From an uncultured Bacteroidales bacterium (lineage in GTDB: Bacteria > Bacteroidota > Bacteroidia > Bacteroidales > Paludibacteraceae), in NCBI GenBank assembly GCA_902799555.1, contig CADCBB010000015.1, forward strand, positions 1 to 64,000: 64,000 nt of DNA. The letters are read 5' to 3'. The notes below the pieces were generated by a model that ran no database searches, had not been told where the DNA came from, and worked only from the letters and a program-made list of their open reading frames with translations. Position numbers and translations under genes: made by a program. Positions 41,407 to 49,319 of this stretch are shown piece after piece. Every line of letters starts with the position of its first letter. Position 1 is the first letter of the stretch.

Positions 41407-41873
41407 TGCTTAATCAGTTTGTCAATCGCTCTCTGCGTACAAAAAGCGTATTGAAATGTTATACCTTTGGGATATTGTATGCGTTGGAGAAACTGCTCAA
41501 ACGAGATGTAACCTTGCTTGAACCGTGTAATTTGTGCGCCAATAGTATCATTGGCAATAGGTCCAAACACGACATCATAATCATGTAAAGTGCGTCCTTG
41601 AGGTTCTGTACGATGGTTATAGACAAAATGCGCCCATTCCTCCGTATAAGTCTCAAAGCGTTTGTACTTAAGTTCTTGCAGTAGTTTTTCGTCAAAACGA
41701 TAGACATTGACAATAGGAGGTAACTCGGCAAACTCTGCTTTGAATTGGGCCATCTCCATGGCTTGGTCATAGTTAGCAGAGAGATAGAACGCACGTCCGA
41801 AATCCTTATTGGGTTTGGATTTCTGCAAATCGATGCGCGGAATATCTACCGTTGAACCGTGATAAAGAATCAT
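41403..41873 (-). CDS. DUF3990 (ADP-ribosyltransferase-like) protein
   Basis: 156 residues. It begins MILYHGSTVDIPRIDL, followed by KDFGRAFYLSANYDQAMEMA, then DYDVVFGPIANDTI and the end ITFQYAFCTQRAIDKL. The YHGS and FGRAFYLS motifs are those of DUF3990, which belongs to the ADP-ribosyltransferase-like fold; His5, Tyr29 and the Gln/Thr near the C-terminus would line the NAD pocket. Family knowledge plus context (flanked by small genes with overlapping starts) suggest a toxin that modifies a cell target; the target is unknown. Confidence 0.75.
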   Translation of the reverse strand: MILYHGSTVDIPRIDLQKSKPNKDFGRAFYLSANYDQAMEMAQFKAEFAELPPIVNVYRFDEKLLQELKYKRFETYTEEWAHFVYNHRTEPQGRTLHDYDVVFGPIANDTIGAQITRFKQGYISFEQFLQRIQYPKGITFQYAFCTQRAIDKLIKQ

Positions 41874-42091
41874 AGATTGCCTCCTTTCCTTTTGCAGTAT
41901 TCTTTCAGTGTTTGCAGATTGTCCTCTACGGAAAGCGTGTGCATGATATTATAGTGTTTTTCGCACAAAGCCAACGCCCCATACTGCTGCAGATAGCGGT
42001 ATGATTGCACCTCAGACACCTTGTTCAGTCGAGCGAATTCCGCCACGAGAAGGACAAGATATTCAATTTTATCTATGACCGATTTTGCCAT
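41870..42091 (-). CDS. DUF3791 family protein
   Basis: 73 residues: VIDKIEYLVLLVAEFARLNKV, then QSYRYLQQYGALALCEKHYN and MHTLSVEDNLQTLKEYCKRKG. This is the DUF3791 pattern (two helices, the YLQQYGAL.CEKHYNIMHT core), a small protein usually encoded just ahead of a DUF3990 gene. Probably the antitoxin or targeting partner of the downstream ADP-ribosyltransferase-like protein (inference). First gene of the three-gene unit; 4-bp overlap with the next gene. Its own promoter is at 42123-42153. Confidence 0.75.
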   Translation of the reverse strand: MAKSVIDKIEYLVLLVAEFARLNKVSEVQSYRYLQQYGALALCEKHYNIMHTLSVEDNLQTLKEYCKRKGGNL

Positions 42092-42122
42092 GTTGTTTTA
42101 GTCTCTTTGCAACTTTCGGGTG

Positions 42123-42153
42123 CAAAGGTACGAAGATTTTTTGATATATGCAA
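42123..42153 (-). promoter_or_regulatory. Promoter of the DUF3791/DUF3990 cassette
   Basis: TTTGCATATATCA with TTG at 42153-42151 and TACCTTTG at 42130-42123. Confidence 0.8.
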
Positions 42154-42184
42154 ATAAATAAGAGAAAAAAGAAGATTTTTTGCG

Positions 42185-42204
42185 TCCAGAATATAATTTC
42201 TGGA
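42185..42204. promoter_or_regulatory. Inverted repeat between divergent promoters
   Basis: TCCAGAA (42185-42191), 6 bases, TTCTGGA (42198-42204), between the cassette promoter and the asparaginase promoter; operator or hairpin, undecided. Confidence 0.4.
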
Positions 42205-42291
42205 AACGGACGAAGGAGGGATAATCTGCCTATGCCCGAGCCCTCTAAGCAACGATGGAAACTTAAAAAAGAAGAAAAATCCCTTAAATAT

Positions 42292-42322
42292 TTGCATATG
42301 TCATTTTTTTGTTGTAATTTTG
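42292..42322 (+). promoter_or_regulatory. Promoter of asparaginase gene
   Basis: TTTGCATATGTCA with TTG at 42292-42294 and TAATTTTG at 42315-42322. Confidence 0.8.
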
Positions 42323-42345
42323 CAGCGAAAAGGTCAAAGAGAACA

Positions 42346-43368
42346 ATGAGTAAGGTACTTTTGATTTCGACAGGCGGAACGATCACCATGGTGCGGGATG
42401 CCGCGACGCGGGCTCTGGTGCCGGCGGATATGGAGACGTTCAAGGCCTTTATGCCGGAGTTGTTTGCCGGTGAAGTAGAGGTGGATATACAGGCTTTCTC
42501 GCCGCTGATCGACTCGTCGGATATCAATCCGGCTTGTTGGGTGCGCATGGCGCAGATGGTGTATGACCATTATGATGAGTATGACGGATTCGTTATACTT
42601 CACGGTACGGACACGATGAGTTATTCGGCTTCGGCGCTGTCGTTCATGCTGGAGAACCTGAGTAAACCGGTTGTGTTTACCGGCTCTCAACTGCCGGTAG
42701 GTGTACTGCGGAGCGATGCGAAGGAGAACCTGCTGACGGCGATCGAGATAGCTGCGGCGCAGGATGAAGAAGGAAATGCCATCGTGCCTGAAGTGACGAT
42801 CTATTTTGAGGACCGGCTCTTCCGAGCGAACCGTACTACGAAGCGTAACGCCGAGCATTTTTCGGCCTTTAACAGTTATAACTATCCCGCGTTGGCCAAG
42901 GCCGGCGTACATATCACCTACCAACCCCATCTCGTGCATTATTCGGACCCGAACGCACCGCTTAGGTTGCATAAGGACTTCGATACGAACGTGGCGGTGC
43001 TAAAGCTCTTCCCGGGTATTCAGCAACCTGTCGTACACGCGCTCTTGCGTACGCGCGGTCTAAAAGGTGTGGTACTGGAGACGTTCGGTGCCGGAAACGC
43101 GCCGACTGACAAATGGCTCTACCGCGAACTCAAAGCGGCAGTGGATCGAGGCATCATCATCGTCAATAAGACGCAGTGCAACACCGGATCGGTGGAGATG
43201 GGGCTCTATGCCGTTTCGCTCAACCTGATGAAAGCCGGCGTGCTCTCCGGGCATGATATCACGACGGAGGCCTTGCTGACCAAGATGATGCTCCTCCTCG
43301 GCGAACAGCCCGAGAACGCCAAAGAACTCCTCACAAAGGACCTCTGCGGCGAGATGACCATTGATTAA
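42346..43368 (+). CDS. ansA: L-asparaginase, cytoplasmic type I
   Basis: 340 residues from the ATG at 42346; upstream codons of the long frame are promoter sequence and are rejected. MSKVLLISTGGTITMVRDA carries the first catalytic Thr (TGGTI), and GFVILHGTDTMSYSASALSF the second motif with Thr and Asp (HGTDT). No signal peptide, which fits the type I (low affinity, cytoplasmic) enzyme. Hydrolyses asparagine to aspartate and ammonia. Followed by an 8-bp repeat array and pepD. Confidence 0.92.
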   Translation: MSKVLLISTGGTITMVRDAATRALVPADMETFKAFMPELFAGEVEVDIQAFSPLIDSSDINPACWVRMAQMVYDHYDEYDGFVILHGTDTMSYSASALSFMLENLSKPVVFTGSQLPVGVLRSDAKENLLTAIEIAAAQDEEGNAIVPEVTIYFEDRLFRANRTTKRNAEHFSAFNSYNYPALAKAGVHITYQPHLVHYSDPNAPLRLHKDFDTNVAVLKLFPGIQQPVVHALLRTRGLKGVVLETFGAGNAPTDKWLYRELKAAVDRGIIIVNKTQCNTGSVEMGLYAVSLNLMKAGVLSGHDITTEALLTKMMLLLGEQPENAKELLTKDLCGEMTID

Positions 43369-43373
43369 CCCAT

Positions 43374-43408
43374 CGTCATGTCGTCATGACGTCATAACGT
43401 AATAACGA
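43374..43408. repeat. 8-bp array (CGTCAT family) between ansA and pepD
   Basis: CGTCATGT, CGTCATGA, CGTCATAA, CGTAATAA, CG; starts 6 bases after the ansA stop. Confidence 0.85.
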
Positions 43409-43424
43409 AAAAAAACACTACAAT

Positions 43425-44870
43425 ATGAAAAACTTAGAACCTAAAGGTTTGTGGAGCAGCTTCTACAGCCTTACCCAGATCCCGCGTCCAAGCGGCAAAC
43501 GCAAAGAGATCGCAGATTTCTTAGTGAACTACGGTAAGAGTCTTGGCCTGGAGACCTTGCAAGATGAGATCGGTAATGTGCTCATCCGAAAGCCGGCCAG
43601 TCCGGGTATGGAGAATCATCCGGGTGTGATCCTGCAGGGCCATATGGACATGGTGCCGCAGAAAAACAGTGATAAGGTGTTCGATTTTGAGAAAGACCCG
43701 ATCGAGGCATATGTAGAGGATAACGGCGAATGGGTAACGGCTAATGGTACGACGCTCGGTGCGGACAACGGTATCGGTGTGGCAACGGCCATGGCGATCT
43801 TGGCAGACAAGAGCGTCGTTCATCCGCCGTTGGAGGCCCTCTTTACCATCGATGAAGAGACCGGTATGTACGGCGCCAATGACCTAAAGGGCGGTTGGCT
43901 CCAAGGCAAATACCTGCTCAACCTCGACTCGGAGACCGAAGGTGAACTGTATGTAGGCTGTGCCGGCGGTATCGACACCACCGCTACCTTTGACTACCAA
44001 CCGGTAGAGACCGAAGAAGGCGATATCGCCCTCAAAGTGGAGATCAAAGGCTGCAAAGGTGGTCACTCCGGTTGCGACATCCATCTGCAACGTGCCAATG
44101 CGATCAAGCTGCTCTTCCGTTTCCTCAAGGATGCGGTGGCTAATTTCGAAGCGCGTCTGGCATGTGTAGAGGGCGGTTCGCTCCGCAATGCTATCCCGCG
44201 TGAAGCATCGGCTGTCATCACGATCCCGGAGGAGAGCTATCAGGACCTGCAGGACCTTGTAGATCGTTACGAAGACCTATGGCTCAAGGAGTTCGACGGC
44301 GTAGAGACCGACCTGACCTTCAAGGCTACCGAAGTAGAATGCCCGAAGATGGAGATGCCGGAGGATGTGCAGGACTTCCTCATTCACGCAATCACCCTCT
44401 GCCCGCACGGTGTATACCGCTTCATCACTGAGATGCCGGACATCGTCGAAACCTCCAACAATGTTGCGATGATCAAGACTGAGGATAATAAAGTGACTGT
44501 CTTCTGCCTGACTCGTTCAAACGTAGAGAGCCGCAAGGAAGAGTTGGCTTCGATCATTCACTCCGCTTTCGCTTTGGCAGGTGCAGACGTCAAGTTCTCG
44601 GGTGCATATCCGGGATGGCAGCCGAACTTCAAGAGTAACTTACTGCGTGTCATGAAAGAGACGTACGAGAAAGAGTTTGGCAACTCGCCTCGTATCGTTA
44701 CCATCCATGCCGGACTTGAGTGCGGTATCATCGGCGCTAACTATCCGAATATGGAGATGATCTCCTTCGGTCCGACGATTGAGCATCCGCACAGCCCGGA
44801 TGAGCGTGTGAATATCGCTACCGTGCAGAAGTTCTACCAATTCGTATTAGCGGCCCTTAAAGCCTTCTGA
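43425..44870 (+). CDS. pepD: Aminoacyl-histidine dipeptidase (M20 family)
   Basis: 481 residues, full length. Metal and catalytic motifs: VILQGHMDMVPQKN (His and Asp), TTLGADNGIGVATA (bridging Asp), FTIDEETGMYGA (Glu pair), and IEHPHSPDERVN near the end (metal His). Cleaves cytoplasmic dipeptides such as carnosine-type substrates. Two bases separate it from the secreted nuclease gene downstream, so they may share a transcript although the products work in different compartments. Confidence 0.93.
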   Translation: MKNLEPKGLWSSFYSLTQIPRPSGKRKEIADFLVNYGKSLGLETLQDEIGNVLIRKPASPGMENHPGVILQGHMDMVPQKNSDKVFDFEKDPIEAYVEDNGEWVTANGTTLGADNGIGVATAMAILADKSVVHPPLEALFTIDEETGMYGANDLKGGWLQGKYLLNLDSETEGELYVGCAGGIDTTATFDYQPVETEEGDIALKVEIKGCKGGHSGCDIHLQRANAIKLLFRFLKDAVANFEARLACVEGGSLRNAIPREASAVITIPEESYQDLQDLVDRYEDLWLKEFDGVETDLTFKATEVECPKMEMPEDVQDFLIHAITLCPHGVYRFITEMPDIVETSNNVAMIKTEDNKVTVFCLTRSNVESRKEELASIIHSAFALAGADVKFSGAYPGWQPNFKSNLLRVMKETYEKEFGNSPRIVTIHAGLECGIIGANYPNMEMISFGPTIEHPHSPDERVNIATVQKFYQFVLAALKAF

Positions 44871-44872
44871 TT

Positions 44873-45928
44873 ATGAAACAAGCGAAGTGGATTTTAGCAG
44901 TTGGTCTGCTTTTAACGGGCTTGCATGCGTATGCATGGACAAGCCCGGTCCCTCTGCCGGATTACAGCACGGCATCACTTCGCATCGTGGGGCAGAACGC
45001 GCGCAATTATCTGTCTGATTTTACGGCATCCAATGCGGATGTGACGAATGAAGCGGATTTCAAGGCCAAAACGAACAAGATGGCGAATGTGTTCTTGGCC
45101 TTGCAAGCAGATATTGTGGCGATTTGTGAAGTGCAGGAAGATGACAATATTCTTTCGTTTATAACTGCGGAAATGAATATGCTGGCCGATACGAATGTCT
45201 ATGATTATGTGTTGGATGGCATGAGAGCATCGCAATCATCGTCCGGTTATATGCCTCTCAAAGCAGGGTATATCTATCGCAAAGACAAGGTAACTCCGGT
45301 AGGAAGCAGTACTTCTCCTTATTCCTCTTGGACATACAAACCACGTATGCGTATCCAAACATTCCGCGAGAATGCAACGGACGAACTCTTCGTGCTTTCG
45401 ATGAATCACTTTAAGGCCAAGAGTAGCAGTGTGCCGGATGATACGGAAGCGACGCGCTTGGAGAATGTGGATAAGTTGTTGACGGCGTTGAATAAAGTGA
45501 CCGCTGATCCGGATATCTTGGTCATGGGAGATTTGAACGCATATACCGATGAAGCACCGATACAACGTTTGATAGATGCCGGATACGAAGAGCAATTAGT
45601 TCGATTTGACCCTACAGCATATACATATATCTATAAACAAAAGAGAGGATTATTAGACCATGCATTGGCAAATGTGAGCATGGCCGGTCAAATCGTCGGA
45701 GCGGCTACATACCATATCAATACGTCAGGCTCGTATAGCTACAGGTATTCCGACCACGATGCGTATGTAGTAGCTCTTTGTCTTGGTGAGAACGGATGCG
45801 GAGAAGAGTCGGGTATCGACCAAGTAAAATCCAAGCAACGTGCACAAAAAACCATCGAGAATGGACAACTACTTATCATCCTTCCCGATGGCTCAACGTA
45901 TAACGTCTTCGGTGTTCGCGTGCGTTAA
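44873..45928 (+). CDS. Secreted endonuclease/exonuclease/phosphatase family protein with T9SS-like tail
   Basis: 351 residues. MKQAKWILAVGLLLTGLHAYA is a signal peptide. EEP-fold motifs: RIVGQNARNYL (start), VAICEVQEDDN (catalytic Glu), LSMNHFKAKS, ILVMGDLNAYTDE (Asp/Asn), and YRYSDHDAYVVAL (Asp-His). The C-terminal IENGQLLIILPDGSTYNVFG is the same tail as the proteins at 1-4240 and 20833, so it is probably sent out by T9SS. Likely an extracellular DNase or phosphodiesterase for nutrient scavenging; exact substrate unknown. Overlaps ctpA convergently by 4 bp. Confidence 0.85.
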   Translation: MKQAKWILAVGLLLTGLHAYAWTSPVPLPDYSTASLRIVGQNARNYLSDFTASNADVTNEADFKAKTNKMANVFLALQADIVAICEVQEDDNILSFITAEMNMLADTNVYDYVLDGMRASQSSSGYMPLKAGYIYRKDKVTPVGSSTSPYSSWTYKPRMRIQTFRENATDELFVLSMNHFKAKSSSVPDDTEATRLENVDKLLTALNKVTADPDILVMGDLNAYTDEAPIQRLIDAGYEEQLVRFDPTAYTYIYKQKRGLLDHALANVSMAGQIVGAATYHINTSGSYSYRYSDHDAYVVALCLGENGCGEESGIDQVKSKQRAQKTIENGQLLIILPDGSTYNVFGVRVR

Positions 45929-47535
45929 CGGGTCAACTCTTCCACCGCGCGCTTTGTGATCTCGTCGTCACGCTCAAAGAGCGGGAAGAAACCCTCATCG
46001 CCTAATACATCACGAACGATATAGGCTATCAGAAGTCGCGTCATCAACGGGCGCGATTTTTGTATCTCTGCCTCATTGCGCTCCACACCTTTCTCTTCCG
46101 CGAAAGCGACGAACTGCGGGATGAGGTTCTGCTTGAGCAGATGTTTCTCCAGACTCTGCCAGTCTTTGAACTGGCTGAGCTGTTTGCGGTGCTCATCCGT
46201 GTACTTATACGCGAATTGATAGGTGTAGGCTAAGTTAACGCAGCGGTTGTACCACGGGGTGTTGAGCGTCGTGTCACGACCGACGAATACATCCGGCATA
46301 ATACCGCCGCCGCCGTACATCTTACGGCCGCTTTTGGTGTAATACGCCGTGGTGTCGGCAAAATGGATCGAGTCCGCTGAGTATAACTCACCATGCTCCC
46401 AACGCTCCAAGAGGTCTTTTTCATAATCCTCCTGATCGCCCAAGGTGTAGGGTTTCTGGATGCATCGACCGGACGGTGTGTAATAACGCGCTACGGTGAG
46501 GCGCACGGCACTGCCGTCGCTGAACGGCATCTGTTGCTGCACGAGACCTTTACCGAAGGAACGGCGCCCGATGATGGTGGCACGGTCATTATCCTGCATC
46601 GCGCCGGCAAAGATCTCCGAAGCCGAAGCAGAGAAATTATCGATCAGTACGACGAGAGGTGTCTCTTTGAATCGACCCGTACCGTTGGCATTGGCCTCAT
46701 AGCGCGGGTAAGCACGACCTTCCGAATAGACGATCAGGTCGCCGCGGCCGAGGAACTCATTGGCCATACGGATGGCCTGGTCCATGTATCCGCCGCTGTT
46801 CTCGCGCAGGTCCACAATGAAAGAGGTAGCCCCCTTGCTGCTCAACTCGGCTAACGCGGAGATGAACTCCTTGTAGGTCGTCTCGCTGAATTTGTTGACG
46901 CGGATAAAACCGATCTTCTTTCCCTGCTTCTCGATGATGAACTTGGCATCCACGGAGTTAACCGGGATGTCGCCACGAGTGACGGTGAAGGCCAGCGGCT
47001 CTTTGACGCCGGCGCGCAGGATGCCTAACTTGACCTTCGTGCCTTTCGGACCGCGGAGAGTCTTCATCACCTTCTCGTTATTCATCTTCTTACCTACGAA
47101 CGAGGAGTCATCCACCGTGATGAGCTTATCGCCGGCTAACACACCGACACCTTCACTCGGACCGCCGGCAATGACCGCTACGATACGTACGGTATCCTGT
47201 TGGATTGTGAATTGCACACCGATGCCGGAGAACGAACCCGCGAGCTCGGAGTTCACCATCTCGAGGTCCTCTTTGGGGATGTAGGCACTATGCGGGTCGA
47301 GTTTCTGCACCAACTCTGTCATCGCCTCATCGGTGATGCTGTCGATGTTCAGTTCGTCCACATAGGCTGTCTCCATTAACTGCAGCAAACGATCTACCTT
47401 ACTCAACTCCAGTTGCAACTGACCGTTCTGGTATACGATACGTTGGGCGTTGGCTTTCTGACTCATCGTCATGCCCAACACGAGCCCCAGCACAACGCCT
47501 AAAACCGTTAATGTAGGAAGAAGATACTTTTTCAT
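45925..47535 (-). CDS. C-terminal processing protease (S41, CtpA/Prc)
   Basis: 536 residues. Signal anchor (about 5-30), a PDZ domain (about 105-185: FSGIGVQFTIQQDTV, SEGVGVLAGDKLITVDD) and the S41 domain with SFIVDLRENSGGYMDQA. Catalytic dyad: Ser304 in DNFSASASEIFAGA and Lys329 in RRSFGKGLVQ, spaced like the dyad of E. coli Prc. Acts in the periplasm on protein C-termini. Last gene of the operon typA-tig-mpl-dCMP deaminase-ctpA. Confidence 0.92.
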   Translation of the reverse strand: MKKYLLPTLTVLGVVLGLVLGMTMSQKANAQRIVYQNGQLQLELSKVDRLLQLMETAYVDELNIDSITDEAMTELVQKLDPHSAYIPKEDLEMVNSELAGSFSGIGVQFTIQQDTVRIVAVIAGGPSEGVGVLAGDKLITVDDSSFVGKKMNNEKVMKTLRGPKGTKVKLGILRAGVKEPLAFTVTRGDIPVNSVDAKFIIEKQGKKIGFIRVNKFSETTYKEFISALAELSSKGATSFIVDLRENSGGYMDQAIRMANEFLGRGDLIVYSEGRAYPRYEANANGTGRFKETPLVVLIDNFSASASEIFAGAMQDNDRATIIGRRSFGKGLVQQQMPFSDGSAVRLTVARYYTPSGRCIQKPYTLGDQEDYEKDLLERWEHGELYSADSIHFADTTAYYTKSGRKMYGGGGIMPDVFVGRDTTLNTPWYNRCVNLAYTYQFAYKYTDEHRKQLSQFKDWQSLEKHLLKQNLIPQFVAFAEEKGVERNEAEIQKSRPLMTRLLIAYIVRDVLGDEGFFPLFERDDEITKRAVEELTR

Positions 47536-47560
47536 AGTCTGAATATTCTGATTACTCTGA

Positions 47561-47989
47561 TTATTCTGATTTCTGGTCGTTCAGGAAAACGACCTCAATA
47601 CCGGCGCGTTTGAGCAACTCAACCCCATCCATGATGCGGTACTCTTCGCCGTAGACGACGCGTTTGATACCGGACTGGATGATGAGTTTGGAGCACTCGA
47701 GGCAAGGGGATGCGGTGACGTAGAGCGTGGCGCCGTCCGAACTGTTATTGGAGCGGGCTACCTTGGTCAGCGCATTCGCTTCCGCATGCAGCACGTAGGG
47801 CTTGGAGACATTGTTCTCGTCTTCGCAGATGTTCTCAAATCCCGAAGGAGTACCGTTGTATCCGTCGGAGATGATCATCTGGTTCTTGACCAGCAACGCA
47901 CCTACCTTACGGCGTACACAATAGCTGTTCTCCGCCCAGGTTCGCGCCATGCGCATATACAAATAGTCGCGTCTTGTTTGCTTATCCAT
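47561..47989 (-). CDS. dCMP/deoxycytidylate deaminase family
   Basis: 142 residues. The zinc-binding motifs are complete: His68-Ala-Glu70 (LHAEANAL) and Pro-Cys96-x-x-Cys99 (SPCLECSKLI). N-terminal SYCVRRKVGALLV and GYNGTPSGFENICE fit the ComEB/dCMP deaminase subfamily; supplies dUMP for thymidylate synthesis. Overlaps mpl by 8 bp and lies 25 bp upstream of ctpA. Confidence 0.9.
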   Translation of the reverse strand: MDKQTRRDYLYMRMARTWAENSYCVRRKVGALLVKNQMIISDGYNGTPSGFENICEDENNVSKPYVLHAEANALTKVARSNNSSDGATLYVTASPCLECSKLIIQSGIKRVVYGEEYRIMDGVELLKRAGIEVVFLNDQKSE

Positions 47990-49319
47990 GAATCAATTCT
48001 TTTGCAAATTCTTTTACGTTAATGCCATCGAACGTACCGCTGGACATCATGAGCAGCGCGACGTTACGATAATCTATTTCCTTCAGTCTCTCCTGTAACG
48101 CCGCACTCTCGGTAAACACCTCTACATTTTTCGTGCCAAACGCGTCACGAACCGCCTCTTTTGTGATCGGAGTTAACTTTTTATGTTCGATCACCTTGGG
48201 GTTGAAATAGACGAAGGCCTTGTCGGCTTCCGCCATGCAGCCTTGGTACTGCGGCAGGAAATCGGCCATCAGGCTCGAGAAGGTATGCAGCTCCATGCAG
48301 GCTACTAACTGCTTGTCCGGATAGCGCTCCCGAACGGCATTGATGGTCGCTTTGAGTTTGGACGGGCTGTGTGCAAAATCTTTGTATGCTACGCAGGTAT
48401 CGGTCTCTGCGATCTTCTCCAGACGGTTCGAGGCACCGGTGAAAGATGCTATCTCGCGATAGAAATCATCGGGCGCCACACCAATACAATGACAGGCCAG
48501 CATTGCCGCCTGCAGATTCTGCATGTTGTGCTTTCCGAAGACCTGCATCGGGACGGAACCATCGTACGCCTCGTAAGGAATAATCGTCATGTCGTCATGA
48601 CGTAATGACGTCATTTCGTTTGCGATTTGCTTCAGGTTCTCATCTCCCTTGAAGTAAATGAAGCTTCCCTTAGGCTCAATCGAATGAACGAACTTGCGGA
48701 AGGTCTCTACATACTCCGGGAAGGTAGGGAATACATTGATATGATCCCAGGCAATGCCGGTCAGGATGGCCACATGCGGGTGGTACCAGAGAAATTTGGA
48801 CCGCAGGTCGAGTGGGGAAGTGAGGTACTCATCGCCCTCAAAGACCGCGTACTTGGCTGTGTCGCTGAGGCGCACCATGCGTTCGAATCCTTCGATCTGC
48901 GCACCTACCATATAGTCCGCCTCGATACCCAAACGGTTGAGCACATAGAGGATCATGGAGGTCGTGGTCGTCTTACCGTGCGAACCGCCAACTACGATAC
49001 GGATCTTGTCTTTCGTCTGCTCATAGAGGTACTCGGGGAAGGAGTAGATCTTGATGCCTAACTCGCGTGCCCGCACCAACTCGGGGTTGTCTTCGCGGGC
49101 ATGCATGCCGAGGATGATGGCGTCCAGGTCCGGCGTGATACGCTCGGGGTGCCAACCGATCTCGTCCGGCAGCAGACCGGCATCCCGCAGATGAGACAAA
49201 GCAGGCTCGAAGATCTCATCATCCGAGCCTGTTACTTGATATCCTGCCTTGGAGGCAACGGCCAATGCCAAGTTATGCATCGCCGCACCACCAATAGCTA
49301 TAAAATGAATTTTCGTCAT
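47982..49319 (-). CDS. mpl: UDP-N-acetylmuramate:L-Ala-gamma-D-Glu-meso-DAP ligase (Mpl)
   Basis: 445 residues of the Mur ligase family. MTKIHFIAIGGAAMHNLALA (Rossmann start), IRIVVGGSHGKTTTTSMIL (ATP loop), AVFEGDEYLTSPLDLRSKF, GIAWDHINVFPTFPEY, and AYKDFAHSPSKLKATINAV (the DFAHSPSK motif of Mpl). It recycles the cell-wall tripeptide in the cytoplasm. An 8-bp array of the CGTCAT family (48585-48618) is inserted in frame, giving NEMTSLRHDDMTII in the central domain. One base downstream of tig. Confidence 0.92.
   Translation of the reverse strand: MTKIHFIAIGGAAMHNLALAVASKAGYQVTGSDDEIFEPALSHLRDAGLLPDEIGWHPERITPDLDAIILGMHAREDNPELVRARELGIKIYSFPEYLYEQTKDKIRIVVGGSHGKTTTTSMILYVLNRLGIEADYMVGAQIEGFERMVRLSDTAKYAVFEGDEYLTSPLDLRSKFLWYHPHVAILTGIAWDHINVFPTFPEYVETFRKFVHSIEPKGSFIYFKGDENLKQIANEMTSLRHDDMTIIPYEAYDGSVPMQVFGKHNMQNLQAAMLACHCIGVAPDDFYREIASFTGASNRLEKIAETDTCVAYKDFAHSPSKLKATINAVRERYPDKQLVACMELHTFSSLMADFLPQYQGCMAEADKAFVYFNPKVIEHKKLTPITKEAVRDAFGTKNVEVFTESAALQERLKEIDYRNVALLMMSSGTFDGINVKEFAKELIHG
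48585..48618. repeat. 8-bp array (CGTCAT family) inside mpl
   Basis: CGTCATGT, CGTCATGA, CGTAATGA, CGTCATTT, CG: the family otherwise found between genes (6557, 15642, 43374), here read in frame as EMTSLRHDDMT. Confidence 0.9.

Noticed and set aside
42148..42345. Long N-terminal extension of asparaginase
   Set aside because: It runs through the promoter at 42292-42322; the family start is STGGTI a few residues after the ATG at 42346.
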